A stretch of 64,000 nucleotides of DNA from Rhododendron vialii. Taxonomy: Eukaryota; Streptophyta; Magnoliopsida; Ericales; Ericaceae. Location of the stretch: the NCBI RefSeq assembly GCF_030253575.1, contig NC_080558.1:4040001-4104000 (forward strand). Reading direction: 5' to 3'. How positions within the stretch are numbered: position 1 is the stretch's first letter; every line of letters starts with the position of its first letter. The notes under the pieces were generated by a model. That model made no database searches and was not told the origin of the DNA. It saw only the letters and a program-made list of their open reading frames with translations. Below, piece by piece: positions 38,501 to 50,072 of this stretch. The position numbers and the translations under genes were made by a program.

Positions 38501-41500
38501 GCACATATTAATCACTGAAGGAAACACGAACAGGGTGAAACCATCAACATATTTGAGAAGCCATAGCATCTTTCTTTGAGAAAGTGAACCAAAAGACCAC
38601 AAACTTCTTATGTTATCCAACACATCAAGATGGTCTGTATGCTCTAACAGCTAATCTTGGTCTTGGAAATAGGTTTCGTACTGAACCAGCCAGCTCATAA
38701 TCAAATCCCAACAAAACAAGGAGAAAATTGGGAAACTAACCTGAAAAAGTTCGGCACAGCCATGATATGCCAAGGTATCTCTCACAAGGCCAGGATTGAA
38801 AGCAAGGTAAGGTTGGCCTAAAGCTCGTAACCTGTAATGGAAAAGTTACTTTCAAATCAATCATCCAACCGAAAGAAAAATGTTACAACAAAAAGAAATA
38901 GCAGTTCAAGAAAGAGCAAAAAATTCATTTCACGAGAGAAAGCTAAATCAAGCCAACGGATAAAGAATCATATCCCAATTGATGCAATACATCATGAATA
39001 GGACTACCTATTCTAAGTGCGCAATTAATGGTGTCCCTGAGTGGCCCTGAATTTAGGTTCAAACTTGAATGCCTCGATGCAAGCCATAATCTAAATCAAC
39101 TAAACACGACTTCCATCTGGGAATCCCATTCCAAATAATGGAATGATTAAACCACTTGCACTCCGGCGGAAAAAAAGAGGACAGTGGCCTCTTACTACGA
39201 TTAAAACTTTTCGAGCTCAATAATGCATGAAATATCAGTCATACACACAGGCCAAAGCAGATTCCATAATCAAATTTTTAACCAGTGTCAAGCATTCTTA
39301 ACTGAATTTTTTTCATCTCACACTAGCAAGACCAAAGGTAGGACAACTGAAGTGGGACAGTCAGCATGTTCATGTCGCTATTCTAACCAAAGAACATTTG
39401 TAGCAGAATTGATCTTCCATACAAGTCCTTCAACCACTTGGTTCACATTTTTCAACTTAAGATGCAAATCTATCCTCCCACATAGATATTAGACAGATTT
39501 GTACAAAAGATGCTGAAAAAACTTAAGGCCCGAGTATTTAGAGGGAAAAGCTGAAATGACTGTATGATGTTAGTTTCCCATGCAAAGAAAGAATACTTCA
39601 TGTTTCTCTGTTGCTAACAAAAAAGCCAAGCAATAAAATTTTCTTACCTTTCCACCATTAGGTGTCCCAGTGCCAAAATTCCTGGGCGGAAAAGAAGTGC
39701 ATGAAATGCTACCCGACATCTGAGCCTCTGATACTCAGCTAAGCGAGAGGGAAGGATGGGCTAGAAAGAAAACACAGACAAGTCTATCTTAGTTGACGAA
39801 CATATCATAATAATAGCCATTGCAAAGGATAAGAATGAAAGTACAACATTCAGGTTAGAGTTAAGATAATATTAAAGACTTCTCAAAAAGTCCAAATCAG
39901 CTAAAAGACAGAATATATGACGAGATTAAAGACGAATAGAGCTTTATGATGGCTAATATTATATACTATCTTAGCCTCATTAACTAACATGATTCTGGAA
40001 ATCTAGTTCACCAGCGATATACTCTAATTCACAGGGTTTACTGGAACGTGAAGTACGGATTCATCAATAAAACTACCTAAAACAGATAATGTACACATGA
40101 ATACACCGATTCTACAAACTGCATTTCAAATCCACGGTGGTGTCACAGGCAACCCTCCTTTGTCTTCTTCCATGATGTCTACAAACCAGCTACTTAAAGG
40201 CTGCTTTGTTCAATGGAAGCACCCAACGAGCCTTGACAATAATTTCACCCGTTTGGTAACTGCGAAGACGGTGCTTTTGTGTGTTTGCGAGAGAGACAAA
40301 GAGAGAGATGTTGTAGTCCTCTACAAGGGCCGCCATAAAGAAGAAATATCTCTTCCGTGATTGGTTTCAAGGGAAAAAGACGAGACAAACCAACCACTAA
40401 GGGTAAAAAACAAAGGGAAAAGGACAAGGACCACAAGGTACCTGTAGGCAGCCTCCATCATAGAGCACTAATCCAACAACCTTTGCTTTCTTTAACTTCG
40501 GCAACACCTCTTTCATGTAAAATGTTGGAGAATCTGAAGTTTTGGGCTTAAAGATTGGGAACTGTTTCAGTTTCCTAAGCTCATTCAACTCTGGGGGCAG
40601 GCTCTTTACAATAGTCACATCCTTTATGAGTCCTGCTATGAACTGATCCTCATTGTAGAGATATGAAAAACTCTTGAACTTGGAACTGCACAACATTTGG
40701 AAAAGAAAGATTATTTAATGCATGCAAAAAAAAAAAAATTACACTCCATGTCATTCGGCTTTTGATAACTGAACTGAGGAAAACCTGATGCCTTTCCCAT
40801 GTGTACTTTCTTGAATCTCTGGAATGACAAGTGTGGCATTTAGAAGCCTGGAGATGGTAACAAGATCACAAATCTAACAAATTGGCAAACGCATCACAAA
40901 CTTCCAGTTAGAACAAAAACACAATTAAGAAATCCCCAAACAAAAAATATCACAATTACTAGGGATGTACCGAGTTTCGAATCTTCTCGAATCCACCAAA
41001 AATTTTGGCATATATGAAACCATTATTCTGCACAGTTGGAACTGCAACATGGAAAGAAAGGTTAAGGTTCAGTCTCATATAACCGAAGGCTGAAGCTTGA
41101 ATAGTAAGGATATATATGACCTGTTGATAATTTTCAAGGGAAAAAAGTAATTAGAGGTCCTAATTGTCATGGACTCTGGCACACATTGTTCTGATTTATA
41201 CCAACTCTTCCAGCATTACCTTGTAACCTTAGTTGTCCATGACCTTATGATCTAACACACAATGGTATCAATTCCATAATGATCCTAATTCGTCTTGTCA
41301 ACAAGAACCTGAGGCAAGGCATTACCAGGATATCCACTTCGAGGATTGGCATAAGGCTGCAACGATTCAAGAGATGCAACATTTTTCCACAACTTGCTAT
41401 ATCCAGCGCCCTATAGCAATTTGAAGATAAAAAAGGAAAAACATCTGAGGATGATGAAAATGAAATCTATCAGGACAACGAGTATCATGAAAACTACGAA

Positions 41501-41691
41501 AACAGGAATAAGTGTGTTACCTGTCTCCCCTCGATGTTCACATTTAAATCCTCAGTAAACCCTGTTATTGCACTGTAGCGTACTAGATCGGCACTTGAAT
41601 ACTTGGCTAGAAGCAAATGAACTAGCAAAGAGACGAAAGACAAAACCAGTCCTCCTAGTGCAACCCATTTTATTTTGGATTTGACCAACAT
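35545..41691 (-). CDS. GDP-fucose protein O-fucosyltransferase family protein
   Basis: Ten exons, read 5' to 3' on the minus strand: 41521-41691, 41326-41410, 40971-41041, 40785-40873, 40442-40685, 39648-39760, 38741-38831, 38070-38198, 37005-37558, 35545-35992. All joins are GT-AG and in phase, giving 664 residues. Residues about 9-30 (VALGGLVLSFVSLLVHLLLA) form a signal anchor, so a type II Golgi membrane protein is expected. Family signatures follow: GFIYAKIFGGFEKIRN with NATLVIPE, KVVGLVLYDGG, LRCRVAFHALLFRPGI (about 234-249), QPYLAFNPGLVRDTLAYHGC, and RALGYPPKTRIYLAGSETFGG (about 337-357). The C-terminus has a variable acidic tail (EDELDFEVQPELD). Plant members are thought to modify cell-wall glycans or proteins; the substrate is unknown. 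The ninth intron holds a MITE. Confidence 0.92.
36522..36867. mobile_element. Foldback Mutator-type MITE in an O-fucosyltransferase intron, 346 bp
   Basis: Long arms pair (ATCGAATTTCGATGATCCGA at the left with its complement at the right; CGCGAGAAAT/ATTTCTCGCG; GGGCTTGATT/AATCAAGCCC). A 10-bp direct repeat TCCAAACATA lies at 36512-36521 and 36868-36877, consistent with a 9-10 bp Mutator-type duplication. Confidence 0.85.
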
Positions 41692-42039
41692 CTTGATTTA
41701 CACCAAGGCATTCCAGAAACCTAAACGCACAGTTTCCCCGGCATTAGAGCCCTGGCATCCAACATAAAGCTGAAAACACGATATAAATGAGATGAGATTC
41801 CAATCAATATCACCTGATATGAATGTGGTCTCTCTTAAAGCAACACTCACACGCTGATAGAATTCGACATATGTATCACAAATGCTAGTCTTAAGAAGCA
41901 AATGACGAGAAAGAGACCAGTCTTGTCTTTGAAGACAACACCAAATATACTGATTGCCCATGGATTGGGCATATAACAAACTAAACCAGTAAAACAAACA
42001 ATTTTATCTGAAAAATATTAACTGTACAGATTGATACTT

Positions 42040-43395
42040 AACAAAAAAAATTGTACAGATTGACTACCAAATATCAGCTACATTCTACAAGGCTAAAAGC
42101 CAAGTAATATATGATTAAAAAGTAGATACAATCAAGTAGGGTGAATTGGAATGACCATTTCATATGAGCGATTTTGAAATCCTTCATGGTGAGGATTGTA
42201 GTCATAAAACGATCATTAATGTATCTATCTCTTCCAACTCTATTATATGTGCCTCTCTATTTTTCACAAGCCACCTATAGCTAAACCAATAATACTATAA
42301 ATAAAACCAACCAAACCGAGGTCAAGTCCCAATTAATCATAACAAAAAAATGTGAATGGTACCAATTGACTATAAATTATCAGCTACATTCTACAAGGCT
42401 AAAATCAAGAATACGATAAAAAAAAAAAAAGGTAGATACAATCAAGTAGGCTGAATTTGAAAAGGCCATTTGAAAGGAGCGATTTTGAAATCCTTCATGT
42501 TGAGGATTGTAGTCGTAAAACAATGCCAATAAGGTATATCTCTTCTAACTCTAATCTATCTCCCACTCAATTTGATAAACCACCTATAGCTAAACCTATA
42601 ATACTACTCCGTATAACTAAACCCAAACCAAACCAAGGTTTAAGCCCCAATTAGTTTGGAAAGGCTGCATGAATCTGCTTTTACCATTTCCAATGCACAA
42701 AGAAGGTGGGTTGGGGCTTTTTGAGCTCCGTTATCAAGGGTGTATTACTTAAGTTTAAATTGACACTAAATGCCTTCATTCTCAGATCCAGATCTCTCCA
42801 AAACGGAGCCTAAAACAAACAAATTTGACTGAAAAATGTTTAACTTTTCCGATCGACTACAAAACACATCTACATTCTGCAAGGCTAAAATCAAGTATGA
42901 TAAAAAGTAGATGCAATCAAGTAGGGCAAAATTTATATGGCCATAACACCATTTGGTATGAATGATTTCATAATCCCTCGTGATTGTAGTCATAAAATGA
43001 TGCCAATAGTGTGCATATCTCTTCTAACTCTAACCTATCTTCCACTCTATTGTTCACAACCCATCTCTAGCTAAAACCTACACTACCATTACTTAAACCA
43101 AACCAAACAGAACCAAGGTTTAATCCCCACTTAAATGGTGTGGCTATATTCAATCGGGTCGGTTACGCGAATCTGTTGTCACGGCTACGTGATCAAACCT
43201 ATAATACCATTTCTGAAACCAAACCGACCCGAGGTTTAAGCCCCACTTAAATGGTGTAGCTAGATTCAAACCGGGTCGCCTACGTGAATCCGTTTTCGTG
43301 ACTACGTAATCAAGGGTGTAATACTTTAAGTGCAGATTCACACTGAAATCCCTTCAATTCCAGATCCACATCACCCTCCAAACGCAGCCTAATGA
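42040..43395. repeat. Tandem repeat block upstream of the O-fucosyltransferase gene
   Basis: Three diverged units of about 310-490 bp start near 42075, 42379 and 42868, each with CTACATTCTRCAAGGCTAAA, then GATRCAATCAAGTAGG, ATCTCTTCYAACTCTA and CACCTATAGCTAAA. A smaller 115-bp duplication lies at about 43131-43315 (ACTTAAATGGTGTNGCTA twice). The tails of units 2 and 3 share a TCAAGGGTGTA(T/A)TACTT...GCCTAA ending. No frame is conserved across units. Confidence 0.75.
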
Positions 43396-43817
43396 TTGCA
43401 TGAAAAATAAAAAATAAAACGCTATTATAGGAGTATTTGAAGCATGGGCGTCACCTTAACTGGAGGCATTTGAAACCCAGATCCAGCTCAGTTTTCTTAA
43501 CTGACCAACCGGAAAAAAGTATGAGTGTCACGAAGGAGCATGTGCTGGTAGAGAGAATCCGACGCAGAGAAGTGACTGGTTTTACGTCTCTAGCAATTCC
43601 CTTCTCTGGGTGCCCCGTGTGTGTGTCTGAGAGAGAGAGGGTACCTGGTCGGTGGAAATATTTTGGGCTGACGATGATCGCCGATCGCGTTTTACTCCCC
43701 TTAATTACTACGTTTTTTTAATCAGTGCAGATCCTAGGACTTGAAATCGAAATCTTCCGCATCAGACCGACCATGGCTCCACCTAACAAGTCTTAACAAA
43801 TACACAAATACTTACAC

Positions 43818-43980
43818 GAGAAAAACTATTCCCACGGAGCTACGTGAATAAGTTTTTACGGAGGTGAATTACGCGCGTACATTTCGGTTTTGGCCGTCTA
43901 AAGTCAAAACAGACGATTGAAATCGCGCGGTTTTGTGAATAAAAGAATCACGGTCCCTCCGTGAATAAGTCATTCTCCAC
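43818..43980. repeat. Dispersed repeat of the CGTGAATAA family, copy B
   Basis: It has GAGCTACGTGAATAAG at the left and CTCCGTGAATAAGTC at the right, with GTGAATTACGCGCGTAC near the left end. The last block aligns with GTGAATCGTGCGCGTCT in the copy at 61045-61215. A short MITE is likely; boundaries are approximate. Confidence 0.5.
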
Positions 43981-44950
43981 TTATACACACTCACAAAATA
44001 TGTAGAGCCCACATGCGTCGCACATCTCAGTAGATGTGGGGCCTACTGTTTTGAGAGAGTGCGTGAGATGATTTGTGGGGCCATTTTGAAGATCCATATA
44101 AATTAATCGGGTTCATTAAATTGAAAATAATTTTTTCATATAGTTCAGGAAAAAAATCAACTCAATCACAGAAATGTAAGTATGTGATTCAATTTATAAT
44201 TTATTAATTTTCACTTATAATTTTAGAAAATCAACTTAAAGTGCTTGATTCAATACTCTAACTTTTCGATCAGAATTTAGAATTTGTTTGTTACCTATGA
44301 AAAAGGAAGAAAAAAAAAAAAGGAAATAATTATCTCTTGTTTGGTTTGAAAGGAAACAAGAAGAAAAATAACAAAAGCAAAGAATCACTTTCCTTTCCTT
44401 TCTTTTGTTTTTTTGGTTTTTTTTTTCCATTTCTTTTCCCTATGTTCCAAACAGGCCCTTAGGATCAAGCACTTCAATTTATTCGGTTAAGTTAATTTTT
44501 CGTGGGGCACTTGAAATTTTTGTTATCACCTAATGAACGACTTGAATTATTTTTGCAGAACGTCGAAGTGAAGCCAACCGATCGTTTATGCACAATTGTG
44601 CCCATTTTGTCTATACTCTCCTTTAACTTCTCAAACTATTCTACAGTACAAAAACCCAATTTCATCATCATACATTAAAGTACTCACCATAATATGTCAC
44701 AATTAAATCATACATCACCATATCTGTATGTATTTTTATACCGATTTTAATTGGGTCCATGCTTGTTGATCGTGACATTGGTCGCGCAGGCGGTTTCCAA
44801 ATTTTTTGGAGGTTGGGTTGGATCTGAGTATAAAGTTTTAAATTTTTTTTTATTTATTTGAATCGCCCCGATTCCACTCCGAAAGTATAATAGTTTTATA
44901 ATTTTGACTCTAGTCCTATAAAAAACATGTACCCCTTCATTTACTCACTA

Positions 44951-45046
44951 GGGGAAATTATCATTGACTTGGGATTGTACTGCTAACATACAAATTAGGG
45001 GGAAATTATCATTGACTTGGGATTGTATTGCTAACATACAAATTAG
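44951..45046. repeat. Near-exact 48-bp tandem duplication
   Basis: GGGGAAATTATCATTGACTT and the following 28 bp appear twice with one clear base change. A similar event of about 40 bp lies at 46972-47040 (AATTGCGTTTTAAAGGTAAT twice). No gene is seen in 43981-45240. Confidence 0.8.
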
Positions 45047-45240
45047 GAAAATTAAGATGTTATGCTACGTATTCACATAATCTAAATTTCAAATATTACA
45101 TTGTGTTTTGCTCTTTGAAAAGTGAAATGAACAAATACTATCCCTATTTGCCAAGATTAATTGAGGTGTACAAAAGCTACTCCAACTGCCCTAAGTTATC
45201 ATTAAAAAAAAAGTAACTATTTCTACTAAACTTTTAACTT

Positions 45241-45961
45241 CTTTTTTTTTTTTTCAAAAGTGAAAAGATTGTATTGATAAACGCCCAACGGCACTTACAA
45301 AACGAGGATCATTATAAAGAACTTGGACAAAACCAAACTAATCGTCTAACAAATACAAAATAAGTAAATCACAAGGCGCGCAATTGATATCTTTCATCCT
45401 AACCCGGCCAGATATGGCCTGACACAACGATACTTTTAAACTGCTTAACATCTAATTAGGAGTCTCAAACGAGAAAAAATGCAAAATTAAGGACAAAAGA
45501 CACAAAATACCCAGACGATTAGATGCACTCCACCCAAGTATGAAGTATGAACGCACCAATAAACTCCCAAGAAATATAGATCTGTCAAGCCTCCATGGGT
45601 TGTCTCGCCAAAGACATCGTGTATCGATAGAGTGCTAAAGCACATATATCATTGTGAAGCAACCTCGATTGAGAGAACCCGATCTGTAGACAAAATTCAT
45701 CCAAAGACGAAACTAATAACTCTCGTTGAACGAGAGACAAAACTCTCATAGATCAGACGACAAGTCGTTGATCCGGAAAGACGGAAGGAAAAAAAAACAA
45801 AGAAAGGAAGTCGGTAGTACTATGGCTTCTCCCTCCCGCCGCCACACACGGGTATGAAACTCACGGGGGGAAGAAGGAAGAAGAGGAGTTGTGGTGGCTA
45901 GGATTGAGAGAGAAGAGGAGAGAGAGAGAGAGAGAGATAGGCCGCGGTTTTACTTTGAGTT
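45241..45961 (-). mobile_element. Retroposed short non-LTR element, probably an internally deleted LINE
   Basis: On the minus strand it starts with a CT-rich leader (CCTCTTCTCTCTCAATCCTA) and a short ATG-led stretch near 45830. It ends in ...TATCAATACAATCTTTTCAC followed by a poly-A tail (poly-T at 45242-45255 on plus). Direct repeats of about 19-20 bp flank it (TCTACTAAACTTTTAACTT at 45222-45240; TTTACTAAACTATTAAACTT at 45962-45981), as left by target-primed reverse transcription. No reverse transcriptase is present. A retrocopied transcript is the alternative. Confidence 0.65.
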
Positions 45962-46139
45962 TTTACTAAACTATTAAACTTACGGAATCAAATCCAACCA
46001 ATCTTTTTCGACTACAAAGTGGAAACTCTCGTTAGAAAAATTCAAAATCAAACGCTTCATAGATTGACTATGCGTTGAAGTTTGAAAACCCCTCTCTTCA
46101 TTATCTTAAATTTAATAGGATTGTTTCCCAATTATTACC

Positions 46140-46560
46140 AATCACGAAATGAAGATTTCTGTTTCATATGTATACTAGCGCTTGCCCGTGCCTACGGCAC
46201 TACCCATCCCGATTGGAATTGATTTGTACCCTTCCGCTAGATTCAAACCATGAGCAAAAGCTTGAAAGGCGGGTCAGTGCCGTCGTGAGTGGTGGAGGAC
46301 AGTGAATGAGAAAAGGGCGCATGAGAATATGAGAGATGGTCTGGGTGAGGTAGTGTTTGTGTGGGGTCAGAGAGAGAGAGAAGGAGAACTCTGTGTAATT
46401 TTGATCGGTGGCAATTATGTAATTAAACGAAAGAGGCTGGACAATTTAATAAAAGGGAAATTTCACCCCAACCATTAGATCAATTCAATTTCAACCATTG
46501 CAACAATTGTCCCCACACCATTGTGTTTTATAATAGAGAAGTGAGGAATTCGAATCCAAG
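46140..46560. other. Possible non-autonomous element or diverged repeat
   Basis: The left part reads TATACTAGCGCTTGCCCGTG, a word I associate with dispersed plant repeats, followed by GA-rich sequence. No inverted ends or target duplication were found, and no gene is seen here. Confidence 0.25.
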
Positions 46561-47130
46561 TTTAACACCGTCGCTGCAGTTTCTGAACATGTAATTTTGA
46601 ACACATGTTTATTACAAAAAGTCTAGAAACACAACTTTAAAACGAACCAGTGTTTCGAGCCTCCGATGTATATATGTATAAGCTCATGTGCATGCTTGGG
46701 TGCAATTGCATCCGGAATCAATGGCGTTGCCAGGAATGGATGTGAGCCAACAGTTATGAACATCCAATCCCAAAAATAAAATAAAAAAACAGTTGTGAAC
46801 ATGTGGTATTAGGAAGTTATAAATCTTAATGGAGTACGTTGTGTCGAGAATTTGAGAAAAATTCATATAAAATTTACTTATATAAACCAAACTAGAAGCA
46901 AAAAACCAAACTGAGATTCCAGTGGGGTCACTGGCCCCTACTGGGTCCTTATTGCCTCCGCCACTATCAAGAATTGCGTTTTAAAGGTAATACCGACTTA
47001 CTAGTGATCCATGAATTGCGTTTTAAAGGTAATACCAACTTTCTAGTGACCCATCAAAGGTAATACTGGTAGTAATGCCATGTTTTAGGATTTTCAGATC
47101 TAAAGAAAGCAATAAAGTTGTTTTACAATA

Positions 47131-47396
47131 CTCCCTCTGTCCCTTTTTTAGAGTTCAGTATTTTATTTTATACTGTCCCTCAATAAGTGTCCATTTTGTA
47201 AAGTTTATCGGTAAAAGTTTGTGAATTTTTCATTTTGCCCCTAAAAGTAGATTCCATTTTAAAAAATTTAGCGGGTAAAAATGTAATGATGATGTCTTTA
47301 TAAAGGGTAAAGAGAAAAAGTGGAGGTAAAAAATAATGTGAAAGGTTTAATAAGTTGGAGTTACGAAGCGGAACACTTAAAAAGAGACGGAGGGAG
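47131..47396. mobile_element. Stowaway MITE, 266 bp
   Basis: Ends are CTCCCTCTGTCCC and GAGACGGAGGGAG, with TA on each side (47129-47130, 47397-47398). The interior matches the element at 55322-55592 in opposite orientation (for example AAGTGTCCATTTTGTAAAG). Confidence 0.93.
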
Positions 47397-48176
47397 TATT
47401 ATCTTGATAGCATATTCAATTTTTGTTTTCCACAAAATAAAAACTAAAGTAGGATTTATTTATCCGTATTCAAAGAGTGGAACTTTAGACTCTATATAAA
47501 GCACTTCTAGAGTGGAAATTTGTACGCTATGTAAAGCACACTACAAAACGAAACGAAACCAAACATATAGCATATCCATGAGTAACATAAGAAAAATAAA
47601 TTTAACCAATACCCTCTGGTATTGCCCGGTACTGAAAGAGAAAAATAAACTTAAAAATAGTCCTGTATGAGTGGTATCACTTGGTATCGGCCATTACTAA
47701 ACGGTATTCGAGCCGGAGCAAAATTAGTTGTGTAAGATACCAGAGTCGGTTAGTACCAGTACGTACGGGATTCAAAACCTTGATCCGCAAGGCATGGACA
47801 AGAAAAGCATTAGGTTCTACGTTCCGTATTTTGCATGGAAGTTGAATGTTACGAATCAAAGTCCCCTGTGATATAATCAAATCCTTGCAAAACAAAACAT
47901 TTTCATTGACAAGTAATTATAGCACAACACAATATTCTAGTCATACAAAAGCACAATACTGTCAGCTAAGCACATTCTAATCATACAAAGTATATACAAT
48001 ACTCTCAGCTGCATTTTTGCTACTGAACGATCCTCTCTTTCTTTATGAACAAGTAGTTATGGAATGAGGAGACATCAACCTCCTAATCTCCTGCAACGAA
48101 GTCGAAAAACATTAATGGAAAAGGAAAAAAGAAACTGAAGGATAAGAAAGAAAGAAAAAAGATAAGAGACAATCGT

Positions 48177-48180
<4 letters not shown>

Positions 48181-48224
<44 letters not shown>
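48181..48224. repeat. TA microsatellite
   Basis: 22 TA units without interruption. Confidence 0.97.
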
Positions 48225-48226
<2 letters not shown>

Positions 48227-50072
48227 GTTTTGTTCTTCAACATCATAAAAGAGAGTCCAGTGTGTAAAGTATACCACACTCATTTTTCAGAAGTAGCCTT
48301 GTTAACCATTCATTTGCATATGGGTACATACGTGAACTATAGATCATTCCGGATGGATAGAAAACAATAAGGTTTCTTCGAGGTGTAAACTCGAGTCATT
48401 TACTTGTTTTCTCAATGTTCTAACATCCTTGTGGATGGACAAATGAGATTCGGTTCATAGGCCAATTCCAAAAAATGAATTAACGCATGGTCGTGGTCTG
48501 GATGAACTTTCCTTATTTGGCTAAAAGCCTAAAACTGGTAACCAAGAATAACATTAGAAACCATGGCACTTTTTCTGGTCAAAACCTGAAGGGAACCGAA
48601 GGAGGCGGCAAACATTCTCCTCCACCCTCTTTCATGAAGGATTGTTTCTAGTGATGGCCTCTTGTTCAGACTGGGTTGCCACCTACACAAAGAATGCTAT
48701 CATGTAACGAACTTTCATCCACAACATAGAACTTTTTGAGGAAAAAGAGAATTCCCCCAATCGAGTGAGCTCCTTTTGAACAATCTAACGGAGATTGGCC
48801 ATTCTTGGACACCATGCAAACATACTCGATCTCCCCATGAACCTCAACAGAGCTTTGAAGACTCATAAAATCATCTGTTGCACCAATTACTAACTCCCAT
48901 CACTACAAATCCCAAATGCAAAATGCGCTCAAAACCACTCCATCTGAGGATGACACACCAACCCATGTAGGAGAAGCCTTTTGTATCAACACAACGGCTA
49001 CCTGAAAGAGGTGGGAAAACCACTCCTTCAAAACAACTGCCCCACATTACGTCATGGCAAAGCTAAACCCCCCTGGCTATACCAATTAAAGATGCCTAGC
49101 TCCCACACCTATCTTGTTAAAGATGTTTATTAATCTTTTACACAGTAAATTTTTTCCAGCTAAAAGTATACTTCCTTGCATATCCATTCTTGTCATGAAG
49201 ATAGGGTCAACTGCTTTAACCATTGTGGAGGGCTTCAATTATTTGGAGAGTATATATTTCTTCTAGGGCCTTTGGAATCTTGGAAAAGAGAACTGTTTAG
49301 TTCATTAGCAGGCAATTGATAAAAGAAGTTCTTCGTTTGCAGGATATGGACAAGGGAAAAACTTTTGGATACGGAGGATTTTTCTTTTCTATGTGGTTGA
49401 GCGTCTTACTCACCTAATGGCAGGCCAACCCCACCCTCCCCCAACGTCTATCCCTCTCAAGGGAAAAACACAACTCGGCTACTTACCAAACAAAGCTGAA
49501 CAGCCCAACTGACCAATTCCAAACCTTCCTTAACGGGATAAACATTGTAAAACTATCAACATGCATAACTTTTGTTGTTCAGTACAGGTTTATAAAAACA
49601 TTTAACATCAACCATTTGACTGATATTGCCAAGGCAATTCGACATACTTGCGTGCACATGAACAAAGTTCAATCCTAGCATCAACAACTTCCTGTACTGA
49701 GAGGGAAATTTATGTGTAGACGTTTTTTCTGCTCCATAATATATGCTTGCCATATATGATATCATCCCCTAGGCACCTTTTAATTCAAAGCACCTTATAA
49801 ATAATTTGAAAACAAAAGATTGCATCATTTGTTAACTTCGATTTTCTGCCAACTTTTTCCTTTCTTTCTGCTTTCCTGTTTTCCATTTTCACTACTTTTT
49901 ACAAGGAATGAATGGGTTCATTATGCACAGTAGCCAGGAAACCAATAAGATCGTAGTATTTAGAGCATATGCTAAAAGAAAATCAATATCACAAGAACAT
50001 GCAGGTTTTCAATTTCAAAAGGATGGTAGATAACTCAAGCATATTTTCGATAAAAAAAAAAAAGAAACTCAC
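48225..50072. other. Gene-free region downstream of the cryptochrome exons
   Basis: No convincing gene is seen. A 66-codon minus frame at 48666-48866 has no recognisable domain. The last exon and 3' UTR of the cryptochrome gene should lie here or further left, but I could not find an exon with a familiar C-terminus. Confidence 0.5.

Noticed and set aside
43437-43721. 94-codon plus frame with Arg/Glu-rich part
   Set aside because: It overlaps a GA-repeat stretch upstream of the minus-strand fucosyltransferase gene and shows no domain.
44240-44465. Tourist/PIF element ending in CCAAACAGGCCCTTA
   Set aside because: Only one terminal sequence was found; no partner end or duplication could be placed.
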